Shown piece by piece: positions 30,264 through 35,753 of a stretch of 35,753 nucleotides of DNA. A program made the translations under genes and the position numbers. Numbering within the stretch: position 1 is the first letter of the stretch; the number at the start of each line of letters is the position of its first letter. The notes beneath the pieces are model-generated. The model worked only from the letters and a program-made list of their open reading frames with translations. It had not been told where the DNA came from and made no database searches. The stretch is from Kribbella antibiotica. GTDB taxonomy: Bacteria > Actinomycetota > Actinomycetes > Propionibacteriales > Kribbellaceae. The stretch spans positions 1 to 35,753 of the forward strand of contig NZ_SMKX01000086.1 in NCBI RefSeq assembly GCF_004349055.1, read 5' to 3'.

Positions 30264-30910
30264 CCCGCAATCTGGTCCGCCGGTACGACGATCGCGCCGT
30301 ACTGGATGGGGTCGATCTCGAGATCGCGGCCGGTGAATTCGTTGCCCTGCTGGGCCGGAGCGGCTCTGGAAAGAGCACCTTGTTGCGTGCACTCGCCGGA
30401 TTGGACCCGGAGGTCGACGGGTCGGGAGAGCTGGTGGTGCCCGAGAACGTCTCGGTCGTCTTCCAGGATTCACGATTGTTGCCCTGGGCCACGGTATTGG
30501 ACAACGTCGTGCTCGGACTGCGTGGTGCCGAGGAGAAGGGCCGCCAGAGTCTGGCCGAGGTGGGTCTCGCCGGCCGGGAGAAGGCGTGGCCGAACGAGCT
30601 GTCGGGTGGTGAGCAGCAGCGGGTGGCGCTTGCGCGGTCGTTGGTGCGGGAGCCTGAACTGCTATTGGCCGATGAGCCGTTCGGTGCGCTCGATGCGTTG
30701 ACACGGTTGAAGATGCACGCTCTGTTGCGCACTTTGTGCGAGGTGCATCGGCCGGCCGTTCTCCTCGTGACCCACGACGTCGACGAGGCGGTTGCGTTGG
30801 CCGATCGGATTCTCGTGCTCGAGGACGGGCGATTGATCGCCGAAGAGGTGGTGGACGAGCCGGCCGCCGTACGGGCTCGGCTTCTTGATGCGTTGGGGGT
30901 TTCGGTATGA
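30239..30910 (+). CDS. SsuB-like ABC ATPase
   Basis: The 223-residue ATPase has Walker A GRSGSGKST, a Q-loop in VVFQDSRLLPW, the signature LSGGEQQR, Walker B LLLADEPFGALD, and the H-loop His in THDVDEA, all intact. It energises the adjacent permease. The ATG at 30239 lies inside the permease gene's last 25 bp, behind a GAGGAGGGC ribosome site. The end overlaps the monooxygenase start by 4 bp. LLPWATVLDNVVLG after the Q-loop is typical of the SsuB/TauB/nitrate-type subfamily, which agrees with an organosulfur role. Confidence 0.9.
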   Translation: MAPYAGIVTRNLVRRYDDRAVLDGVDLEIAAGEFVALLGRSGSGKSTLLRALAGLDPEVDGSGELVVPENVSVVFQDSRLLPWATVLDNVVLGLRGAEEKGRQSLAEVGLAGREKAWPNELSGGEQQRVALARSLVREPELLLADEPFGALDALTRLKMHALLRTLCEVHRPAVLLVTHDVDEAVALADRILVLEDGRLIAEEVVDEPAAVRARLLDALGVSV

Positions 30911-32244
30911 GTAAGCAATTGCATCTGAATGCGTTCCTGATGAGCACCGGGCACCATGAGGCGTCCTGGCGGTTACCGGAGAGCAATCCGTTCGCGAATA
31001 CGTCGATCGCGCACTATCAGGAGCTGGCGCGGATCGCTGAGCGCGGGCTGTTCGACTCGGTGTTCTTCGCGGACTCCCCAGCGTTGTTCGGCGAGGTTGG
31101 CCGGCGTCCGGCGGGTTCGCTGGAACCGACCGTGCTGCTGACGGCGATTGCCGCGGTGACGTCGCGGATCGGCCTGATCGCGACGGCATCGACGACGTAC
31201 AACGATCCGTTCAATCTTGCGCGGCGGTTCGCGAGCGTCGATCACGTGAGCGGCGGGCGCGCCGGGTGGAACGTTGTGACGACGGCGGGTCCGGATGCGG
31301 CGAAGAACTTCAATCTGGCCGATCAGCCGGCGCACGCCGAGCGATACGACCGAGCGGCCGAGTTCCTCGAGGTCGCGTACAAGCTGTGGGACTCGTGGCA
31401 GGACGACGCCGCGATCGCCGACAAGGAGGCCGGGGTCTGGGCGGTCAACGACCGCGTCGTACCGATCGATCATGTCGGCCGGCACTTCCAGGTCCGCGGC
31501 CCGCTGAACCTGCCGCGCTCACCGCAGGGGCACCCGCTGATCGTGCAGGCCGGGTCGTCCGAGGACGGCAAGGGCCTGGCGGCACGGTACGCCGAGGCGG
31601 TCTTCACGGCCCAGCAGACGCTGGAGGACGCGCAGGCCTTCTACCGCGACCTGAAGGCCCGTACGGCGGCGCTAGGGCGCGATCCGGGGACGATCAAGAT
31701 CCTGCCGGGGATCGTGCCGGTGATCGGGTCAACCGTGGCGGAGGCTTCCCGGTTGGAGCGGCAGCTGGATGAGCTGATCCAGCCCGAATACGCCCGGGCG
31801 CAGCTGGCCAAGACGCTGCGAGTCGCTCCGGAGGCGCTGCCGCTCGATCAGCAACTCCCGGCCGAGCTGCCGGACGAGGACGAGATCGAGGGCGCCAAGA
31901 GCCGCTACACGCTGATCGTCACGCTCGCCCGCCGGGAGGAGCTGACCGTCCGTGAGCTGATCGGCCGCCTCGGCGGCGGCCGCGGCCACCGCACCTTCAC
32001 CGGTACGCCGGACCAGGTGGCCGACGCGATCGAGCACTGGTTCACGGCCGGAGCAGCCGACGGCTTCAACATCATGCCGCCGGTGCTCCCGTCCGGGCTG
32101 ACCGTCTTTGTCGACGAGGTCATCCCGATCCTGCAGACCCGCGGGCTGTTCCGCACCGAATACACCGGGACGACGCTGCGAGACCACTACGGTCTGGCGC
32201 GTCCCGCAGGCCGGTCGCCTTTGTTGCAGGAGGCAACCGGCTGA
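30907..32244 (+). CDS. LLM-class flavin-dependent monooxygenase (NtaA/SnaA/DszA type)
   Basis: The 445-residue protein begins LHLNAFLMSTGHHEASWR, characteristic of the NtaA/SnaA/DszA group of luciferase-like monooxygenases. Other conserved parts are FDSVFFADSPAL, LLTAIAAVTSRIGLIATASTTYNDPFNLARRF, SGGRAGWNVVTT and HPLIVQAGSSEDGK. Such enzymes use FMNH2 and O2 to cleave C-S or C-N bonds, for example in sulfones, nitrilotriacetate or sulfonates. With the SsuABC-like importer, the flavin reductase and a cysteine-type leader peptide, desulfurisation of an imported organosulfur compound to sulfite is the best inference. The start overlaps the ATPase gene by 4 bp. A terminator follows directly. Confidence 0.88.
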   Translation: MSKQLHLNAFLMSTGHHEASWRLPESNPFANTSIAHYQELARIAERGLFDSVFFADSPALFGEVGRRPAGSLEPTVLLTAIAAVTSRIGLIATASTTYNDPFNLARRFASVDHVSGGRAGWNVVTTAGPDAAKNFNLADQPAHAERYDRAAEFLEVAYKLWDSWQDDAAIADKEAGVWAVNDRVVPIDHVGRHFQVRGPLNLPRSPQGHPLIVQAGSSEDGKGLAARYAEAVFTAQQTLEDAQAFYRDLKARTAALGRDPGTIKILPGIVPVIGSTVAEASRLERQLDELIQPEYARAQLAKTLRVAPEALPLDQQLPAELPDEDEIEGAKSRYTLIVTLARREELTVRELIGRLGGGRGHRTFTGTPDQVADAIEHWFTAGAADGFNIMPPVLPSGLTVFVDEVIPILQTRGLFRTEYTGTTLRDHYGLARPAGRSPLLQEATG

Positions 32245-32245
32245 C

Positions 32246-32285
32246 CTGATGCGGGGGGCGTCGGGGGCGGCGCTCCCCGCATCAG
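32246..32285. terminator. Bidirectional terminator after the sulfur operon
   Basis: CTGATGCGGGG (32246-32256) pairs perfectly with CCCCGCATCAG (32275-32285). It begins 2 nt after the monooxygenase stop, and its right arm includes the stop codon of the convergent oxidoreductase gene, so it may end both transcripts. Confidence 0.82.
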
Positions 32286-33259
32286 TTCACTGTGACCACA
32301 AGCTTTCCGACCGCCTTGCCGTCGGCCATGATCCGGTGCGCTGCGCCGATCTCCTCCATCGCGAACACCCGGTCGATCCGGATCGGGAGCTTGCCCGCGG
32401 CCACCAGATCGACGTACCGCTGGAACGCCTCGGCCGGGAGGTCGTGGCTCTGCCCGGAGTATGCGGTCAGCCGGACACCGTTGGGGAGATAGTCCATCGG
32501 GTAGAAGTCCGGGATCGTCCAGTTGTCGCTGAGCATTCCGGTGAAACACGCGGTGCCGTGGACGGCGAGTGCTTTCAGGGTGTCCGGAAGAACATTTGTG
32601 CCGATGAGTTCGAGCGCGGCGTGCACCCCGTTTTCCTGGATTTCCCGGACTTTTTCCGCCACGTTGCCGTCGTCAACGATCGGGTGGTCGACGCCGTGTT
32701 CCTTGAGGACGCCGACGCGGTCCGGATTACGGGTCGTGGAGAAGACCGTCAGGCCGTGTTCCTTCGCGATCGCGGCCGCGGCCATCCCGACCGACGACGT
32801 ACCGCCTCTGATCAGGATGCTCTGGCCGGGCTCGATCGCGAGGCCGGTGAACAGCGAGCCGTGGGCCGTCTGCAGCATCTCCGGCAGCGCGCCGAAGGTG
32901 GCCCAGTCGAGGTCGGTGGTCGCGGGGGTGATCGAGGAGGCTGGTACGACGACATATTCGGCGTACCCGCCGTCGTACTGGCGACCCATCCCGCCCATCA
33001 TCGCGGCGACCCGCTGACCTTCGGCGAACTCGCCGCCTGGGGCGGAGTCGATCGTGCCGACCGCCTCGATGCCGGGGATGATCGGGAACGTCACGCCGGC
33101 GGCCAGACCCTCCCGCACGTGGTACTCCGAACGGTTCAGCCCGAACGCTTCCACCTTCACCCGCACCCAGCCGGACTGCGGCTCGGGAACCGGTACTCGC
33201 CGTACTCGTAATTCCTCCGGCTCGACCGGCCCGTCCAACACGATTGCTCGCATGTCCAT
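32282..33259 (-). CDS. MDR-family quinone oxidoreductase-like protein
   Basis: The protein of about 325 residues is a medium-chain dehydrogenase/reductase without a structural zinc lobe. It has a GroES-like domain (about 20-125, with GLNRSEYHVREG and PIIPGIEAVGTI). The Rossmann domain carries the NADPH motif ILIRGGTSSVGMAAAAIAKE and GLTVFSTTRNPDR. This is the pattern of zeta-crystallin-type quinone or enone reductases. The frame starts at 33268, but I prefer the ATG at 33259 because CAGAAT lies 7 nt upstream; a further in-frame ATG follows at 33253. It is divergent from the glycerophosphodiesterase gene with only 44 bp between starts. Confidence 0.86.
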   Translation of the reverse strand: MDMRAIVLDGPVEPEELRVRRVPVPEPQSGWVRVKVEAFGLNRSEYHVREGLAAGVTFPIIPGIEAVGTIDSAPGGEFAEGQRVAAMMGGMGRQYDGGYAEYVVVPASSITPATTDLDWATFGALPEMLQTAHGSLFTGLAIEPGQSILIRGGTSSVGMAAAAIAKEHGLTVFSTTRNPDRVGVLKEHGVDHPIVDDGNVAEKVREIQENGVHAALELIGTNVLPDTLKALAVHGTACFTGMLSDNWTIPDFYPMDYLPNGVRLTAYSGQSHDLPAEAFQRYVDLVAAGKLPIRIDRVFAMEEIGAAHRIMADGKAVGKLVVTVN

Positions 33260-33303
33260 GGCGATCATTCTGCCTTGCCACCTTCCGTGTCAGAGTTCTC
33301 TCT

Positions 33304-34131
33304 ATGGGGAAACGCCCAAGCGTTGTGGCGCACCGTGGATCCAGTGAGACCAGCCCTGAGCACACGCTGGCGGCGTACCGCCGAGCGATCGATGCCGGGG
33401 CCGACGGTCTGGAGTGTGATGTCCGGCTGACCGCTGACGGTCACCTGGTCTGTGTCCACGACCGGAGGATCGAGCGCACCTCGAACGGCCGCGGCGTCCT
33501 GTCCACGATGAGCCTGCAGGAGCTGGAGAGCTTCGACTGGGGATCGTGGAAGAACCCGTGGTCCGATCTCGACGACGAGGCCGAACTACCGGACCCGGAC
33601 CTGTCCAAGGTGCTGACGCTCGACAAGCTGCTGTCGACCGTCCGGGACGCCGGGCGGCCGCTGGAGCTGGCGATCGAGACCAAGCACCCGACTCGGTACG
33701 CCGGACTGGTGGAACGACGTCTGATCGAGGCCCTCGGGCGGTACGGCTGGTCGCATCCGAAGATCGGCACGGAGTCGCCGGTGCGGGTGATGAGCTTCTC
33801 GTGGCTGTCGCTGCGGCGGATGCGAGTGCTCGCGCCCGGGCTGCGGACGGTGCTGCTGATGGACCGGGTGCCGCTGCGGTTCCGGGACGGCTCGCTGCCG
33901 ACCGGTGTCTCGTACGCCGGCCCGAGCCTCGAGCTCGTCACCGCACACCCCGAGTACGTCGACCGGGCGCACAAGCACGGTCATCAGGTGCACGTGTGGA
34001 CCGTGAATGCGGATGCCGACATCCGGCACTGCCGCAACATCGGGGTGGACGCGATCATCAGCGACCGGCCGGAGTCCGTACTCCGGGTGTTGTCCGACGA
34101 AGTGCGCGAGACAGGACGTCCGGAAACGTAG
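33304..34131 (+). CDS. Glycerophosphodiester phosphodiesterase
   Basis: The 275-residue enzyme of the GDPD TIM-barrel family hydrolyses glycerophosphodiesters to glycerol-3-phosphate and an alcohol. Key motifs are AHRGSSETSPEHTLAAY (His10, Arg11, Glu15), GLECDVRLTADGHLVCVHD (Glu and Asp metal ligands, then His-Asp), ELAIETKHP (Glu/Lys), and the end VHVWTVNADADI with IISDRPE. No signal peptide is seen, so it is cytoplasmic and could recycle phospholipid head groups. CAGAGT 7 nt before the ATG suggests a leaderless transcript. Confidence 0.9.
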   Translation: MGKRPSVVAHRGSSETSPEHTLAAYRRAIDAGADGLECDVRLTADGHLVCVHDRRIERTSNGRGVLSTMSLQELESFDWGSWKNPWSDLDDEAELPDPDLSKVLTLDKLLSTVRDAGRPLELAIETKHPTRYAGLVERRLIEALGRYGWSHPKIGTESPVRVMSFSWLSLRRMRVLAPGLRTVLLMDRVPLRFRDGSLPTGVSYAGPSLELVTAHPEYVDRAHKHGHQVHVWTVNADADIRHCRNIGVDAIISDRPESVLRVLSDEVRETGRPET

Positions 34132-34308
34132 TTCGATGAATGCGCGCGGTCATTGTTACGTTAAATCCCGTCGCCTTTGTCACAGTTTCCTGACAGCGGC
34201 CGTGATCTTGCGCCGTAGCTTTGTAACGGAATAATTGCAGGTGTTTTCCTCGGCAGGAAGCTGGGCAGAAGAACTTGTGGCTGTTCCGATCATTCGAGGA
34301 GACCCTGC
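34132..34308 (+). promoter_or_regulatory. A+T-rich promoter region before the HATPase gene
   Basis: The 177-bp gap is richer in A+T than its neighbours (TTGTTACGTTAAAT near 34153, TTTGTAACGGAATAATTG near 34221) and holds a small TTCC-tcggca-GGAA inverted repeat near 34246. It likely contains the promoter for the HATPase gene. I cannot place -35/-10 with confidence, and no gene is present. Confidence 0.35.
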
Positions 34309-34725
34309 TTGTCCTCAGCGACCCTGCCTGCCGACGTGAGTGTTGTGGACGTCGTACTGCCGCATGAAGTGTCCGCGGTAGCGGACGCCCGCCACCGTCT
34401 GGCCGCACACCTGAAGCGGTACCGGATTTCCGACGCGGCGTGTGACGACGCCCAACTCGTACTTTCGGAGCTGCTTTCCAACGCCATCCGGTACGCGCCC
34501 GCGCTGCCGGCCGGTGAGGTGCGCGCCGCCTGGTGGATCGACAAGGCCGGCATCCACGTCGAGGTCACCGACGGGCGCGGCGACACCGAGCCGCAGCGGA
34601 TCGACGACACCCACCCCGAGTCGATCGGCGGCCGCGGGCTGGCGATCGTCGACGTACTGACTTCGCACTGGGACGTCCGCACCGGGGCCGCCCACCGGAC
34701 CGTCCACGCCATCGTCCCCAACTAG
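34309..34725 (+). CDS. RsbW-like anti-sigma factor/HATPase domain protein
   Basis: The 138-residue protein is a single HATPase_c domain of the SpoIIAB/RsbW type. The N-box is LVLSELLSNAIRYAP (Glu and Asn), the G1 box is EVTDGRGD, and the G2 box is SIGGRGLAIVD. Such proteins phosphorylate anti-anti-sigma factors or bind sigma factors in stress responses. No partner gene is in view. The start is a TTG at 34309 with GAGGAG 7 nt upstream, a good ribosome site that decides the start. Many actinomycetes hold dozens of these orphan kinases, so the target cannot be inferred. Confidence 0.87.
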   Translation: MSSATLPADVSVVDVVLPHEVSAVADARHRLAAHLKRYRISDAACDDAQLVLSELLSNAIRYAPALPAGEVRAAWWIDKAGIHVEVTDGRGDTEPQRIDDTHPESIGGRGLAIVDVLTSHWDVRTGAAHRTVHAIVPN

Positions 34726-34766
34726 CGGGTTGGCCGTAGGGCGGTCTTCACTGCAAGACTGCGGCC

Positions 34767-35729
34767 ATGGGAAAGAAGTCGCGGCAGCGCGCCAAGAACA
34801 CGACGACCGTCACGCTCGACCCGGCCGACCTCGTCGACGTCGGTCCCCGGGAGCCTTGCCCCTGTGATTCGGGCAAGCGGTTCAAGCAGTGCCACGGCAA
34901 GGAGATCGCCGCCGCCGCCGACACCTGGGTGGTGCGCCCCTTCGAAGGCCTGCCCTCGGAGTGTGACCTGATCGCGTTCCGCGAGATCGTCCCGTCCGGT
35001 ACGGCGCAGGTCGTGCTGAAGGACTCCGGCAAGACCGTCACTCTGGTCACCCTGCTGCCGATGGCGATGCCCGGCCTGGTCCGCGACGACGAGAGCATCT
35101 GGATCGGTCTCCAGACCCACGCCTCCTCCGGCGACCCGTCCCGCGACGTCGCCCACGCGATCACCGCCGCGCTGACCACCGAGCCCGGCAACCCGATCCA
35201 GGTCGGCGACCTGATGAAGGACGGCCCCCGCCTCCAGGACCTCATCGACACCAGCAAGCCGATCGACGTCAAGGTCCACGAAGGCTTCGACTTCTGGGTC
35301 GGCGAAAACGTCGAAGACCCGACCGGTGAGGTCGCCGCCGGCCTCGAGCGCGCCAACGCCGCCGCAGCCCCGACCGTGCGGCTCGATTCGGTTGACGCGG
35401 CGTACTGGACCCAGATCGGCGACCGCCGCTACCTCCGCTGGGTCCTCCCGCACAGCGAAGACACCGTCCTGGACGCCCTCGCCCGCCTCCACGCCGCCGG
35501 CCAGTCCGCCCTCGTCGACGGCAGCCGCCTCATCGGCTCCTTCCGCGCCCTCGGCGTCCTCGCCCCCGTCTGGGAACTCCCCGCCGACACCGAAGCCGCC
35601 GACGTAGAGAAGCCCGCCGCCGACTTCGCCACCGCGCTGGAGAAGGCCCTGTCGACGGACGCCCCGCTGACCACCGAAGAGCGAGCCGCCCGAGCCGGCC
35701 TCGCCAGCCGCCAACTAACCATCCGCTAG
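34767..35729 (+). CDS. DUF5926-family protein with N-terminal SEC-C zinc motif
   Basis: The 320-residue protein starts with a basic tail (GKKSRQRAKN) and a SEC-C-like zinc site CPCDSGKRFKQCHG (Cys31, Cys33, Cys42, His43). A larger domain of the DUF5926 family follows, with acidic sections and a helical C-terminus. SEC-C motifs bind SecB or ribosome-associated partners in some proteins; the function of this family is unknown to me. AAGACT lies 6 nt before the ATG at 34767, suggesting leaderless transcription. The stop is TAG at 35727-35729. The final 24 bases of the window hold no feature. Confidence 0.86.
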   Translation: MGKKSRQRAKNTTTVTLDPADLVDVGPREPCPCDSGKRFKQCHGKEIAAAADTWVVRPFEGLPSECDLIAFREIVPSGTAQVVLKDSGKTVTLVTLLPMAMPGLVRDDESIWIGLQTHASSGDPSRDVAHAITAALTTEPGNPIQVGDLMKDGPRLQDLIDTSKPIDVKVHEGFDFWVGENVEDPTGEVAAGLERANAAAAPTVRLDSVDAAYWTQIGDRRYLRWVLPHSEDTVLDALARLHAAGQSALVDGSRLIGSFRALGVLAPVWELPADTEAADVEKPAADFATALEKALSTDAPLTTEERAARAGLASRQLTIR

Positions 35730-35753
35730 CACCACCCCGCCCAGGCCCCGGAC

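Noticed and set aside
1..35753. tRNA, rRNA, origin or attachment site
   Set aside because: I found no cloverleaf with a conserved GTTCRANNC arm, no rRNA-like sequence, no DnaA-box cluster and no integrase gene. Reading by eye could miss a degenerate case.

Overview
The window is high-GC, densely coded actinobacterial DNA. Short intergenic spaces, GTG/TTG starts, Tat and lipoprotein signals, DUF3152, DUF6528 and DUF5926 family proteins and heavy use of the word CGTAC/GTACG suggest a soil actinomycete of the Propionibacteriales, most like Kribbella. That genus assignment is my inference from gene content and style, not a computed match.

Layout. 1-1490: the 3' end of an IS110-type transposase and a complete IS30-family element with 30-bp inverted repeats. 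1554-5837: a GlxA-type regulator, two small hypothetical proteins, a Tat-exported DUF6528 protein, a SAM methyltransferase and an Fpg/Nei DNA glycosylase. 5857-11893: a mostly secreted block with a CBM35-GH75 chitosanase behind a palindromic operator, a trypsin-like protease, a rhodanese, and a two-enzyme exoprotein (phosphodiester glycosidase plus metallophosphoesterase). 12006-18291: an LD-carboxypeptidase, an S9 peptidase and a two-gene heterodimeric ABC exporter with one canonical and one collapsed ATP site. 18418-21792: a hydrolase-less RelA/SpoT-type synthetase divergent from an AAA ATPase, then a 530-bp gene-free stretch rich in hairpins, then an orphan DarG-like macrodomain. 21841-26407: a DUF3152 metalloprotease-like protein, a 4-TM protein coupled to an alpha/beta hydrolase, a TPP riboswitch with a CytX-type transporter, and a methyltransferase. 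26495-27552: an ECF-like sigma factor translationally coupled to an O6-alkylguanine-DNA alkyltransferase. 27669-32244: a sulfur-type leader peptide followed by a five-gene organosulfur operon (flavin reductase, SsuA/C/B-like ABC importer, LLM monooxygenase). 32282-35729: a quinone-oxidoreductase-like MDR protein, a glycerophosphodiester phosphodiesterase, an RsbW-like HATPase and a DUF5926/SEC-C protein.

How the genes work together. The clearest unit is the sulfur operon: transport, reduced flavin and monooxygenase in one overlapping transcript, probably attenuated through a 23-residue leader peptide that ends in Thr-Cys-Arg. The thiamine-regulated transporter is a single riboswitch-controlled gene. 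The sigma factor and alkyltransferase form a repair operon. The most speculative grouping is synthetase, AAA ATPase and macrodomain, which may be a nucleotide-signalling or defence neighbourhood but is not organised as an operon. Eleven genes carry a -10-like hexamer 6-7 nt before the start codon and no Shine-Dalgarno sequence, which suggests widespread leaderless transcription.
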